The position numbers and the translations under genes are program-made. A model generated the notes under the pieces. That model was not told the DNA's origin, searched no databases, and saw nothing but the letters and a program-made list of their open reading frames with translations. A DNA stretch of 64,000 nt from Paenibacillus sp. 32352 (lineage in GTDB: Bacteria; Bacillota; Bacilli; Paenibacillales; NBRC-103111), in the NCBI RefSeq assembly GCF_002042965.1, contig NZ_MZNT01000005.1, positions 310,001-374,000 of the forward strand. Direction: 5' to 3'. Every line of letters starts with the position of its first letter. The first letter of the stretch is position 1. Shown here in pieces: positions 51,795 to 60,646 of the stretch.

Positions 51795-51822
51795 TTTACA
51801 AAAGGCTGCCAAGTGGTATAAT
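51795..51822 (+). promoter_or_regulatory. Sigma-A promoter of SBP-C
   Basis: TTTACA (51795-51800) and TATAAT (51817-51822) with a 16-base spacer. The transcription start would be near 51829, so the operator at 51830-51846 covers the initially transcribed bases. Confidence 0.65.
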
Positions 51823-51829
51823 CTGGATT

Positions 51830-51846
51830 GGAAAGTTTCCGGAAAC
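51830..51846. promoter_or_regulatory. LacI-type operator of SBP-C
   Basis: GGAAAGTTTCCGGAAAC with the perfect core TTTCCGGAAA at 51836-51845. It matches the operator at 50608-50622 in inverted orientation and lies directly downstream of the -10. Confidence 0.65.
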
Positions 51847-51904
51847 ATAAAATAAATCATATCTAAGTCTTGAAAGAATACACGGTAAACGAAGGGCCTT
51901 TTTC

Positions 51905-51918
51905 TGAAAACGCTGTCA
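51905..51918 (+). promoter_or_regulatory. CcpA cre site before SBP-C
   Basis: TGAAAACGCTGTCA matches TGWAANCGNTNWCA at all 14 positions. It lies in the transcribed leader, about 75 bases after the start, a roadblock position. Confidence 0.75.
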
Positions 51919-51964
51919 TTTGTTCATTCATTCCATCCCCATCATACGAAAGTGAGGTTAAGTT

Positions 51965-53272
51965 ATGCGCAAAGCCCGCATTGCTCCACTTGTTTCTTTG
52001 GCTGCCATCATAGCACTAACCGCTTGCACCACCACCGAGACTTCTCCCAAGTCGCCGGGAGATACGAAGAAAGAGCCTATAGAGCTTGTTTTTGCCACTC
52101 ATCTGGGAATGAGTCAGGAAACGTTCAACAAGGAAATCGGCGATCCAATACGTCAGAAGTTTCCGTATATCACCCCCAAATATATTGAGAGAGGGAACGG
52201 AACCAACCTGAACGATCTGGTCTCCGCCGGTACAGCTCCCGATATTACGTGGTTTGTACACTCCTCCTTCGTCAACACGATCCAGCAGCTTGGGCTCGAC
52301 TATGATTTGACCGATCTTATCAAAAAATACAACTACGATATGAACCGCTACTATCCGCAGGCCTTGGAAACGTTGAAGTACTACACCGGCGGAAAAGGCA
52401 TTTATGGCATCCCCAAAGAAATCAGCCAATCCGTCTTGTACTACAATAAGGACATTTTCGATAAATTCGGGGTCCCCTATCCGAAGGATGGAATGACCTG
52501 GGACGAAGCTTATGAATTAGCCCGCACGATGACCAGAACGGTGGACGGAACGGCCTACCGCGGAATGAGCACCTTCTATAGCACGATCCTTCGAGAAAAT
52601 CAGCTGTCCATTTCCCCATTGAGCCCGACCGAGGATAAGGCTAACGTGAATAATGATCAATGGAAGCAGCTGCTGCTCACTCTGGACAAAATTTATAAAA
52701 TTCCCGGCAACAACAGGCCGACGAACACCCGATCCATTACACCGGAGGTTGAGCAATTCGAAAAGCAATTGAATGTCGCAATGCTCATTAGCGGCTATGG
52801 ACGGCAGGTGAACTTCCCTCCGAACTTGAATTGGAATGTCGTCTCGATGCCCACCTTCAAAGACAAGCCGAAGGTCGGCCAGCAGAGCAGCCCTACCTTC
52901 TGGGGGATCACGCCGACCAGCAAGCATAAAGAAGACGCGTTCGAAGTGATTATGTATTTGATGAACGATGAGCGAATGATGGACAATTCCAAGAAAGGCT
53001 TGCTCACCCCTGTCAACAAGCCGGAAATCCGCAAAGCATTCGGTACGGATGCACCGGAGCTCAAGGGAAAAAATCTGGAGGCGGCTTACTATAACACGTA
53101 CGCCCCCATAGAACCGGCCAGAGCTTCCGGTCTGAATAATGCCATTCGTCAGGATGCCATTAACATTGTGAATGATGCCTTCACGGACATGCTCCTGAAC
53201 AATATCGACGTCAATACCGCTTTGCGGCAGGCGGACGAGAAAATCAATCAGAAATTTGTCGAGAAGAAGTAA
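51965..53272 (+). CDS. Lone family 1 sugar-binding lipoprotein (SBP-C)
   Basis: 435 residues, lipobox A-L-T-A-C-T (Cys about 21). Family 1 fold with V-L-Y-Y-N-K-D-I-F-D-K-F-G-V-P-Y-P-K-D-G-M-T-W-D-E (about 157-180), the stretch shared with SBP-A and SBP-B. GTGAGG precedes the ATG. No permease or ATPase gene is near. It is controlled by a promoter with a LacI-type operator and a perfect cre site, and is divergent from the LacI gene and the secreted beta-helix protein, whose products it may bind. Confidence 0.9.
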   Translation: MRKARIAPLVSLAAIIALTACTTTETSPKSPGDTKKEPIELVFATHLGMSQETFNKEIGDPIRQKFPYITPKYIERGNGTNLNDLVSAGTAPDITWFVHSSFVNTIQQLGLDYDLTDLIKKYNYDMNRYYPQALETLKYYTGGKGIYGIPKEISQSVLYYNKDIFDKFGVPYPKDGMTWDEAYELARTMTRTVDGTAYRGMSTFYSTILRENQLSISPLSPTEDKANVNNDQWKQLLLTLDKIYKIPGNNRPTNTRSITPEVEQFEKQLNVAMLISGYGRQVNFPPNLNWNVVSMPTFKDKPKVGQQSSPTFWGITPTSKHKEDAFEVIMYLMNDERMMDNSKKGLLTPVNKPEIRKAFGTDAPELKGKNLEAAYYNTYAPIEPARASGLNNAIRQDAINIVNDAFTDMLLNNIDVNTALRQADEKINQKFVEKK

Positions 53273-53300
53273 AGGGAAGCCTTGGCTTTAACCTATGTAA

Positions 53301-53344
53301 AAGCGGCTGCCGACAGCAGGATTTCCTGACGGTCGCGGCCGCTT
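53301..53344. terminator. Hairpin between SBP-C and rpoN
   Basis: Outer stem AAGCGGC/GCCGCTT with partly paired inner arms (GCAGG/CCTG). It lies between two converging genes; T-runs are short, so confidence is moderate. Confidence 0.6.
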
Positions 53345-53369
53345 CTAAGATTCCTGATGAGCTTCCACG

Positions 53370-54677
53370 CTATAATCGCTTCCGCAGATGGGAAGCCGGT
53401 ATCCCTAAGGACTCTCTGTACTTGGTCACTGTACGCCGGGATACACGTACCCCCTCCTGCTCCATTAGCTCCGCAATGCGGAGATCGGATAGCGGCTTCC
53501 GCTTGTCCTCGCTTTGAATCACCTGCTTGATCCTCTGCTTCGCAGCCTCCGATGAAACAGCCTCACCGTCTGTCCCTCCCACCGACGAGGTGAAAAAGGA
53601 CTTCATCTCGTACATCCCCCGCGGAGTTTGAACATATTTGTTCGCTGCTGCGCGGCTTACCGTCGATTCATGGACTCCCAGAGCATAAGCGATGTCTTTA
53701 AGCGTCATAGGCTTAAGACTGGCAGGTCCATAATCAAAGAACGGCCTCTGCTTCTGAACGATGGCCTGCATAACGCGATAGAGCGTAACGTTTCTTTGCT
53801 CTATGAATCCGATAAACCTTCTGGCTTCGTGCAGCTGTTTTTGCATATCATTGTCCGCCTCCCGGTCCTTACGTCTGATAGCACGGCAGCCGGGATGTAT
53901 CGACAGCTTCGGATAGAGCGATTCATTAACTTCAACGATATATTCATTATGTTCCCTTCTGACGATGACATCGGGATAAATCACTTCCCGCTGTATAGGG
54001 GTGAAAGCTGCCCCTGGTCTTGGATTCAACGCCCGGATCGCGGCTGCTGCCTGCTGAATCTGATCGGGTTCGGCCTTTAGAAGCTGTGCCAGCTTATCGA
54101 ATTGTTTTTCAGCCAGATGGGTCAAGTAACCGTTTACAATTTGATACGCCAGCGAATCCTTATGACCTTGCCGCTCCAGCTGGAGCATCAGGCATTCCTG
54201 CAGGCTTCTCGCCGCAATTCCGGGTGGATCCAAGGATTGAACCAGCTCCAAGGCGTGTTCGATCTGACCTGAATCCATATGAAGGATCTGCGCGATATGT
54301 TCTGTTCTCATATCCAAGTAGCCTTTGGAATCGAGATTGCCGATAATAAATTTGGCTGCATGGAGAGTTGGTCGTGGTATATGAGGAAGAAAAGCAAGCT
54401 GCTCCAGCAGGAAGCTCTCCAAGGTTTGCTGTGAAGAATCAGGAATCCGGTCCATCGGATCGTAAGCAGAAGTACGGAATCTGGAGCCTGATGGTCCTGT
54501 TGACGGAAGCCAGCCGGTATCGGCTGGTACTAAAAAAGGATTAGAGAGGATCTCACGGCTCATGTGCTCCGCCAATTCTCCTGATGAGCATTGCAGCATA
54601 TGGAGGGATTGCTTCATATCCGGCGTGATTAGCAATCTCATCGTCTGCTCCTGAGTTTGGTTCAGTCCCGCTTGCAT
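53370..54677 (-). CDS. rpoN: RNA polymerase sigma-54 factor (SigL/RpoN)
   Basis: 435 residues, the size of B. subtilis SigL. The N-terminal activator-interacting part is Q-rich and has L-x-I-T-P-x-M-K-Q-S-L-x-M-L-Q (about 15-30). The core-binding region has D-P-P-G-I-A-A-R-S-L-Q-E-C-L. The RpoN box V-S-R-R-T-V-T-K-Y-R-E-S (about 410-421) recognises the -24 element. GGAGGTGCAGAG precedes the ATG. Sigma-54 needs an enhancer-binding AAA+ activator; none is encoded in the window. Confidence 0.94.
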   Translation of the reverse strand: MQAGLNQTQEQTMRLLITPDMKQSLHMLQCSSGELAEHMSREILSNPFLVPADTGWLPSTGPSGSRFRTSAYDPMDRIPDSSQQTLESFLLEQLAFLPHIPRPTLHAAKFIIGNLDSKGYLDMRTEHIAQILHMDSGQIEHALELVQSLDPPGIAARSLQECLMLQLERQGHKDSLAYQIVNGYLTHLAEKQFDKLAQLLKAEPDQIQQAAAAIRALNPRPGAAFTPIQREVIYPDVIVRREHNEYIVEVNESLYPKLSIHPGCRAIRRKDREADNDMQKQLHEARRFIGFIEQRNVTLYRVMQAIVQKQRPFFDYGPASLKPMTLKDIAYALGVHESTVSRAAANKYVQTPRGMYEMKSFFTSSVGGTDGEAVSSEAAKQRIKQVIQSEDKRKPLSDLRIAELMEQEGVRVSRRTVTKYRESLGIPASHLRKRL

Positions 54678-54766
54678 CTCTGCACCTCCTGCTTATTACA
54701 TGCCCTGTTGGTACCATCATATCATATCGTACGATCGGCGTAGAGTCGGAATCGGGATAAAAAGAA

Positions 54767-54800
54767 ACACCATGCGTCAGCCTCTTCCTTCGCATGGTGT
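54767..54800 (-). terminator. Terminator of the AbgB-like hydrolase gene
   Basis: Stem ACACCATGCG/CGCATGGTGT; on the minus strand TTCTTTTT follows. It lies 39 bases after the stop codon and upstream of rpoN. Confidence 0.85.
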
Positions 54801-54839
54801 TCGTTACCTGGACAATCTATAACAGTATAAGTGCTTAAT

Positions 54840-56246
54840 TTATTTGATAGCCGACGGCTTCACATCAGCCGGAATCGGGCATACATAAGGCTCATCTTCA
54901 AGGTGCCGGTTCAGCTCCGCCTTGGCCGCCTCAAGCAGCTCCGGATTCTGCATCACTTCGAGCGCGGTAGCTGCCATCACTTTCCCGGCATGAAGCATCC
55001 CTTTATGCCCTATGGAGGTGCCTCCCTGAGCCACCAGCTGCCAAGTGTGGAACGGTGTTCCGATCGCCATACAAGTGGTCACGCATTGTGCCGTCGGCAC
55101 AATCCAGCTGACATCGCCGACGTCGGTGGAGCCGGTACCAAAGGATAAACCCGTCTTGGTGTAAGGCAACAGAAAATCCGACAGCTCCTTATTGTCCAGC
55201 CCCTTAATCCGCTTGAACATCTTGGTATCTTCCTCTGTCAATGTGGTTCGGATCGCCCTAGCAAGCTCCTTCTCGGTTTCATCGAACACAGGTACGCCGA
55301 GCTCCGAGAATTGCTTATGCATGGCTTCCTCCAGCACCGAGTTGCCGATCAGGTTCGAGCAGGCTTTGTCAAAGACGATTTCGACCTCTGTCCCGGTCAT
55401 CAAGGCCGCTCCGCGGGCAATATTGCAAACCCGCTGGTAGATTTCCTCCACTTGAGGTGTCTTAGGCGCACGAATGAGATACAGCACTTCCGCCTGAGAC
55501 TGAACCACATTAGGCGACGTCCCGCCCGTATTCGTAATCGCATAGTGAATTCGGGCTTCCTGAATAATATGCTCTCTTAAGTAATTGACCCCGACGTTCA
55601 TCAGCTCAACGGCATCCAGGGCGCTTCGGCCCAGATGCGGGCTTGCTGCGGCATGGGAGCTGCGGCCTTTGAACTTGTAATAGACCTGATAATTCGCAAG
55701 CGATTGGCCCGGCATGATGCCGTTAAGAGGAGCCGGGTGCCAGCAGAGCGCAAAGTCGGCGTCATCGAAGACGCCTTCTCTTGCCATGAACGTTTTGCCA
55801 GAACCGCCCTCTTCCCCCGGACAGCCATAATAGCGCACGGTGCCTGGAAGCTGATTCTCCTCCATATACTGCTTCAGGCTTACAGCGGCAGCCAGCGAGC
55901 CTGTTCCCAGCAAATTATGTCCGCATCCGTGACCGTTGCCGCCTTCCTGAATAGGATCATGTGAAGCGACACCTCTGTTCTGGCTCAAGCCGGATAAGGC
56001 GTCAAACTCGCCCAAAATCGCAACCACCGGCTTCCCGCTTCCGAAGCTGCCTATAAAGGCCGTTTCAATGCCAGCGGCTCCCCGTTCTACGGTGAAGCCC
56101 TCCTTCTCCAATGCCTGGCACAAGAGCTCCGCGGATTGCCTTTCTTCGAAGCGCGTCTCCGCAAACTCCCATATTTTATCGCTGATTTGAATGAAAAAGT
56201 CACGTTTCTTTTCAATTATTTCAGCTAGTCTTTCATTTCCTCTCAT
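54840..56246 (-). CDS. M20-family amidohydrolase, AbgB-like (p-aminobenzoyl-glutamate hydrolase type)
   Basis: 468 residues, close in length and sequence pattern to E. coli AbgB. Metal-site stretches are N-G-H-G-C-G-H-N-L-L-G-T (about 129-140), Y-Y-G-C-P-G-E-E-G-G-S-G-K-T and C-W-H-P-A-P; further on come H-L-G-R-S-A-L-D-A-V, N-V-V-Q-S-Q-A-E-V-L-Y-L-I-R and S-T-D-V-G-D-V-S-W. AbgB splits p-aminobenzoyl-glutamate, a folate breakdown product, with partner AbgA; no AbgA gene is here. The gene follows an MFS transporter gene (72 bases), and the two probably import and cleave an amide-linked substrate. Confidence 0.88.
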   Translation of the reverse strand: MRGNERLAEIIEKKRDFFIQISDKIWEFAETRFEERQSAELLCQALEKEGFTVERGAAGIETAFIGSFGSGKPVVAILGEFDALSGLSQNRGVASHDPIQEGGNGHGCGHNLLGTGSLAAAVSLKQYMEENQLPGTVRYYGCPGEEGGSGKTFMAREGVFDDADFALCWHPAPLNGIMPGQSLANYQVYYKFKGRSSHAAASPHLGRSALDAVELMNVGVNYLREHIIQEARIHYAITNTGGTSPNVVQSQAEVLYLIRAPKTPQVEEIYQRVCNIARGAALMTGTEVEIVFDKACSNLIGNSVLEEAMHKQFSELGVPVFDETEKELARAIRTTLTEEDTKMFKRIKGLDNKELSDFLLPYTKTGLSFGTGSTDVGDVSWIVPTAQCVTTCMAIGTPFHTWQLVAQGGTSIGHKGMLHAGKVMAATALEVMQNPELLEAAKAELNRHLEDEPYVCPIPADVKPSAIK

Positions 56247-56318
56247 TCTTATCCCTCCTGCCGTTTGTCTAGGCTGTTTCTTTCTGCTTCCTTGGATCTG
56301 ACCTTTACAGGCCGAGAA

Positions 56319-57590
56319 TTATCCTACGAGCTCCGGCGCTCCTTCTTCTTTGGCGATCGCGTCCTTGCGGTCATTCGAATCCGTAGGCAGGCCCGATGTC
56401 TTCAGCGTCAGCCCTACGATTAGAGGAACGACCATGGCGACAATCATCACCCAGAACGCCGCTGTGAAGGAGCCGTGATTGACCTGGATCATGTACCCCA
56501 TGAGAGAAGGCGCAATAATACCGGCAACCTGACCGCCAAAATATACGATACCGGTAGCGGAGCCTACGATTTCTTTGGATAAATACTTCAACGGCATCGT
56601 TAAGGTCGGGGTAATGACGCACAGAGTACCGAATGCGGCCAAGCTTTGATAGAACACGACGAATGCGACCGACGGCGCTTGGAACATCAAGTAAATGCAT
56701 AGACAGGAGATCACAGCGCCCAGCATAATCACATACTTTTCACGGCCGGCCAAAAACTTCTTATCCAGCAGCCATCCGAGCAGCAATACACCTACAAATG
56801 CCACAATGGCAGGGATCGACGACAGAGCGCCCATGGAAACCATGCTGAGATTGCGAACCTTCACAAGGTAAGTAGGCATCCATGAATTCATTCCCCAAGT
56901 GACGATACTGGAGCCGAAATACATCAGCATCAATTGCCAGATCAAAGGCTTAGCCAACAGCTTGTTGAAAGGCACCTTCACTTTAGCCGTCGATGCGGAC
57001 AATGGTTTTTCCTGAACCGGCGGCTTCAAGAAGAAGAACAAGATCACGCATGTCAGGAGTCCTACAACCCCGAGCACCAGAAACATATTCTCCCAGCCCA
57101 GCTTCGTGATCAGAAAAGCGGATACAAGCGAGCCGAGCATACCGCCGATCGTCGTTGCGGAGGTCAATACCGATTTGGCTCTCGCCCGCTGTTTATACGG
57201 GAAAGACTCTGCTACCGCAACCGTACTCGCCGAGGGATAGCTCCCTTCCCCTATACCGAATAAAAACCGGATGACGAGCAGCGCCGTGAACGACCAGGCC
57301 CAGCCTGTCATAATAGTGAACAGCGACCACAACAGTGCTGAGGCAAGAATGACCTTCCTCGACCCGAACTTATCGGACAACCATCCTCCGATAGGCTGAA
57401 TCATCGCATAGCTTAGAAAAAAGCTGCTGAGGATCAGGCCGACCTGGGCTTCATTCAGCCCAAACTGCTTGGAAATAGGAATCGCAGCCACATTAATGGC
57501 TATTTTGTCAAAATAATTGATGATCCACGTAAAGCATAAAAGTCCGAGAATTACATACTTATGGTTGCCGACAGCCGAATGGTTTTCCAT
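56319..57590 (-). CDS. MFS transporter, anion:cation symporter type
   Basis: 423 residues, twelve predicted helices. The loop 2-3 motif G-W-L-S-D-K-F-G-S-R-K (about 62-72) and R-F-L-F-G-I-G-E-G-S-Y-P-S-A (about 107-120) are typical of the ACS family that carries organic acids such as sugar acids and hexuronates. AAGGAGG precedes the ATG. A cre-like site lies just upstream. It precedes the AbgB-like hydrolase gene in the same direction and faces away from the regulator at 57915. Confidence 0.9.
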   Translation of the reverse strand: MENHSAVGNHKYVILGLLCFTWIINYFDKIAINVAAIPISKQFGLNEAQVGLILSSFFLSYAMIQPIGGWLSDKFGSRKVILASALLWSLFTIMTGWAWSFTALLVIRFLFGIGEGSYPSASTVAVAESFPYKQRARAKSVLTSATTIGGMLGSLVSAFLITKLGWENMFLVLGVVGLLTCVILFFFLKPPVQEKPLSASTAKVKVPFNKLLAKPLIWQLMLMYFGSSIVTWGMNSWMPTYLVKVRNLSMVSMGALSSIPAIVAFVGVLLLGWLLDKKFLAGREKYVIMLGAVISCLCIYLMFQAPSVAFVVFYQSLAAFGTLCVITPTLTMPLKYLSKEIVGSATGIVYFGGQVAGIIAPSLMGYMIQVNHGSFTAAFWVMIVAMVVPLIVGLTLKTSGLPTDSNDRKDAIAKEEGAPELVG

Positions 57591-57602
57591 AGCGCGCCTC
57601 CT

Positions 57603-57616
57603 TGATAGCGTTTTCT
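57603..57616 (-). promoter_or_regulatory. CcpA cre-like site before the MFS gene
   Basis: Minus strand AGAAAACGCTATCA fits TGWAANCGNTNWCA at 13 of 14 positions. It lies 13 bases before the start codon, overlapping the leader next to the ribosome site. Confidence 0.6.
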
Positions 57617-57788
57617 TTGAAGTGTGAAGCAGTTACGCAAATCATCCTCCCTCAAGCCTTTCATGGCCGATTTTTTATTTTTGGTCATATTTTGGACATT
57701 TCTTAAAATAAATAATAAACTACATTTTTCAATAATGCAATAAGGATGTAACCTTTTATTACACAACATTTTGGATAGAGTGCAGCGT

Positions 57789-57817
57789 TTTCCATATGGG
57801 AGGTTTTTCGCTATAAT
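57789..57817 (+). promoter_or_regulatory. Sigma-A promoter of the regulator gene at 57915
   Basis: TTTCCA (57789-57794) and TATAAT (57812-57817) with a 17-base spacer; the leader is about 90 bases. Confidence 0.5.
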
Positions 57818-57914
57818 GAGGAGTAAAGTAATATAACGGTGTCGAACATTCGATAAAGCTGCGAATCTGCCGCAACGATCATACTATTTCATAAAGTAAG
57901 GGGGGCTCGCCCAT

Positions 57915-59231
57915 TTGATTCGATTAGCGGTCATCATTGCACACCAGTTTTTGCCGCGAATGCAAGCAGTGCAACAATCGTTACAAGAACGATGTGAATT
58001 GACGATATTGACTTATTCGCAATTGAGTGACACCTGCGAGCATTACAAACGGCATTACGCTCATGTGGACGGCATTATTATCACCGAATTGGGATATCTT
58101 TACTTGGAAGAACGATTTCATGGCTCCTTTGCCGTGCCGACCTATATATACAGAATTAGCGAGGAAGATTTCTATAAATGTCTGTTTCAGCTTAGCGTGG
58201 AGCGCAAGGATATTGATTTCTCCCGCGTCTGTATTGATTTTATAATGAGTCATAACGATTACATGGGGCTGAAGCCGATATTGGACCACGATCATTTTCC
58301 GCAAACGTTTCCTTATACCGTTATCACGGATCAAATCTATCAGGAGCTGTCGGACTATCATATCGGGCTCTGGAAGGATAACAAAATCGATTTCTCGATT
58401 ACCCGCGTCGGCAATATTGTGCCCAAGCTCGAGCAGCACGGCGTGCCGCATATTTATTTGGTTCCGTCCCACAAATCGATCGTTCAGCAGTTCGAGCATA
58501 TTATTACGGAGATCGAGATGATCAAGCTTGCGGATAATCAGATTGCCATCGGCTGCTTGTCCATTCATAAGCTGAATGAGCTGCCTTCCGCGACGAACGA
58601 TCTGGAGCTCAAAACCATGCTCCTGCACAAAAGCTTGCTTGAGTTTACGATGGTGGAGAAAATCCCCTTGATCATTCAAAAAACGAATGTCAGCTTCGAG
58701 ATGATCAGCTCGGCCAAGGATTTGAAGGTCATCACCGACAGCTATACCCGCTGCAAGCTGACGGCGTTCTTGAGCCAGCATGTTCCCTTCGAGGTAAATT
58801 TGGGCTGGGGCACAGGCGATACGATGTACAAGGCCCGCATGAACGCACAGCTTGCCAACCAGCAGTCGGCGTCGAGCCCGGTGCGCGGCACATTCGTCAT
58901 TCAAATGAACGGGCAGGTCATCGGTCCGTTGGGTGAAGAGACGAATCTGACCTACTTGAACGAGGTGAGTCCGCAAATTCAGCGGCTAAGCGAGATGCTC
59001 GATATTTCGACGCTGCAGATTCAAAAGATTATGGGGGTTATTACGAAGACGGAGAGCAATGAGCTGACGTCGGAGGAAATCGCTTATCATCTGGGCATCA
59101 CTATTCGCAGCGCCAACCGGATACTGAATCAGCTGGAGGAGAAGGGCATCGCACATATTGCATACAAGAAGCAGGAGAAGCTGCGCGGCCGCCCGAAAAA
59201 AATATACAAAATCTCTTTTCCTGCAGGCTGA
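57915..59231 (+). CDS. Putative regulator with sensor, cyclase-like and winged-helix parts
   Basis: 438 residues; I do not recognise a named family. The N-terminal part (about 1-215) looks like an alpha/beta sensor (V-I-I-A-H-Q-F-L-P-R). The middle part (about 220-345) holds V-N-L-G-W-G-T-G-D-T-M-Y-K-A-R-M-N-A-Q-L, which resembles the G-x-G-x-T-x-x-x-A-x-x-N-A motif of GTP cyclohydrolase III and GGDEF-like domains. The C-terminal 75 residues form a winged helix (L-T-S-E-E-I-A-Y-H-L-G-I-T-I-R-S-A-N-R-I-L-N-Q-L-E) with an R-G-R-P-K-K tail able to touch DNA. It starts at TTG behind AAGGGGGG. It is divergent from the MFS-AbgB-like pair and most likely controls it, sensing a ligand or nucleotide. 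Confidence 0.6.
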   Translation: MIRLAVIIAHQFLPRMQAVQQSLQERCELTILTYSQLSDTCEHYKRHYAHVDGIIITELGYLYLEERFHGSFAVPTYIYRISEEDFYKCLFQLSVERKDIDFSRVCIDFIMSHNDYMGLKPILDHDHFPQTFPYTVITDQIYQELSDYHIGLWKDNKIDFSITRVGNIVPKLEQHGVPHIYLVPSHKSIVQQFEHIITEIEMIKLADNQIAIGCLSIHKLNELPSATNDLELKTMLLHKSLLEFTMVEKIPLIIQKTNVSFEMISSAKDLKVITDSYTRCKLTAFLSQHVPFEVNLGWGTGDTMYKARMNAQLANQQSASSPVRGTFVIQMNGQVIGPLGEETNLTYLNEVSPQIQRLSEMLDISTLQIQKIMGVITKTESNELTSEEIAYHLGITIRSANRILNQLEEKGIAHIAYKKQEKLRGRPKKIYKISFPAG

Positions 59232-59278
59232 TGGAAAGATCCCCTAGCGGGTCAAGCACGATACCACAGACCTAACGC

Positions 59279-59316
59279 AAAAAGACCGAACGGCGACATC
59301 ACCGAACGGTCTTTTT
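59279..59316. terminator. Bidirectional terminator between the regulator and HemAT-like genes
   Basis: Stem AAAAAGACCG/CGGTCTTTTT with a partly paired loop. T-runs on both strands serve the two converging genes. Confidence 0.85.
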
Positions 59317-59396
59317 CAACATCATAGGGCTGTAAATCTCAGGGCCCCCTTTAAAGGAACTAAATCAGCTTCTTTGTGGGGTTATGTTGTGTATCA

Positions 59397-60425
59397 TTAA
59401 TTCACTTCACTGGCGCCTTCCAGCCGTTCCAGCTCCACGGTCACCTTCTCGATCAGCTTAACGAAGGAAGCAAGCTCCTTCGAATTGTCGACCTGATGCT
59501 TGGAATAGACGGAGGTTTGACCGGAGTCCTGCTGGACGCGAGCCAGCGTTTTATGGATATTTTGCAATTTATCTTCTATCGTTCCCAGCGATTCTTTAGT
59601 GCTGTAAGCTAGCTTGCGCACTTCATTGGCTACTACCTCAAAGCCTCTGCCCTGCTCTCCTGCCCTCGCTGCTTCGATGGCGGCGTTCAATCCTAACAGA
59701 TGCGTCTGATCCGCAACTTCTCTGATAATCGTTCCGACTTGGTGGACGGATTCCACCTCTTTGGCCAAATAGGACAGATTCTGATGCGTCTGATCCTGGA
59801 ACTCTGCGGTTTTGCTTGCGGAGGCCGCAACCGAATCGCTGCTTTCACTCAGCTGTACCATCAAGCTTGCCAATTCCTGAACGGCAGCGCTTACTCCGGT
59901 CAGCAGCTGGTTTTGCTGCTCTACCAAGCGTTCGATCTTGGCCTTTTCATCCGTTTCGTATGCTTCCAGCACCAATTGGGAATCCAGATTAAACATCTTA
60001 CTCAAGGCATGAATGACCTGCCTCCACTCGTTCGGGATCACCTTTTCCAATTTTGCTACCGCAATATCCAAATAGAGCACATAGGTGCCCAAGTACCAAT
60101 TGGTGGTTAATCCGATCCGTGAATGTACTTTTCCGATGTACAGCCTGCCGGTGATAAATGCTTCATCCAGCACTCCGGAGGTCATGGATAAAAAGTATTG
60201 ACGCTGGGTTTCTTTCAACCGCTCTAACGTGCTGTGTTGTTGGATGAGCCGAAGAATTTCGGGCTCCCTTGTGATTTGTTGATACAACTCGTCGACCAGG
60301 TCATCCACGATAGTGCTGAATTCGTTCTCCTTGCTTTTCAACAGCTTCAGGTCCTCTTCGGTAATACCGATATACTGGATTTGTTTTCTCCGTTCTGCTC
60401 CAAGATTGATCACGATGCTATTCAA
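59397..60425 (-). CDS. HemAT-like globin-coupled chemotaxis/aerotaxis transducer
   Basis: 342 residues. The N-terminal globin-sensor domain (about 15-170) has the proximal His in [17 protein letters not shown] (about 101), the classical HemAT pattern. The C-terminal part is a soluble methyl-accepting signalling domain with the conserved tip [22 protein letters not shown] (about 238-259). HemAT binds O2 on haem and signals to CheA from the cytoplasm. It is shorter than B. subtilis HemAT (432), the loss being in the signalling helices. It starts at TTG with a weak ribosome site. Confidence 0.88.
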   Translation of the reverse strand: MNSIVINLGAERRKQIQYIGITEEDLKLLKSKENEFSTIVDDLVDELYQQITREPEILRLIQQHSTLERLKETQRQYFLSMTSGVLDEAFITGRLYIGKVHSRIGLTTNWYLGTYVLYLDIAVAKLEKVIPNEWRQVIHALSKMFNLDSQLVLEAYETDEKAKIERLVEQQNQLLTGVSAAVQELASLMVQLSESSDSVAASASKTAEFQDQTHQNLSYLAKEVESVHQVGTIIREVADQTHLLGLNAAIEAARAGEQGRGFEVVANEVRKLAYSTKESLGTIEDKLQNIHKTLARVQQDSGQTSVYSKHQVDNSKELASFVKLIEKVTVELERLEGASEVN

Positions 60426-60646
60426 CTACTTTCTCTTTAGTATAAGGTTGGTTGATGATTCATTTAGGCAAGTCTATTTTTACTATATCGGCAACTTGGG
60501 AACTAGGCAATATAGGAACTTTGTACCAGAAAAAGGAATCGTTCTTCCAGCTGATAGACCGGCTTTCGATATCTTGCTTTTCCATTCAAAAAAACGTACA
60601 ACGGCATGTCCTAGGGGTTATACTGTTCGTGGAGGTGAGGATTTTC

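Larger units (their letters stand above)
57591..57914. other. Divergent promoter region, MFS gene and regulator
   Basis: 324 bases without a gene. It contains the cre-like site, an A/T-rich centre (about 57670-57770), a promoter for the regulator and a short inverted repeat TCGAACATTCGA (about 57843-57854) between that promoter and the regulator start. Confidence 0.5.

Noticed and set aside
57981..58976. 331-codon frame antisense to the regulator at 57915
   Set aside because: No recognisable domain on that strand, while the plus-strand protein has a clear winged helix and promoter.
60452..60646. Upstream extension of the Ogt gene
   Set aside because: The added 65 residues have no family similarity and the ATG at 60647 has a strong ribosome site.
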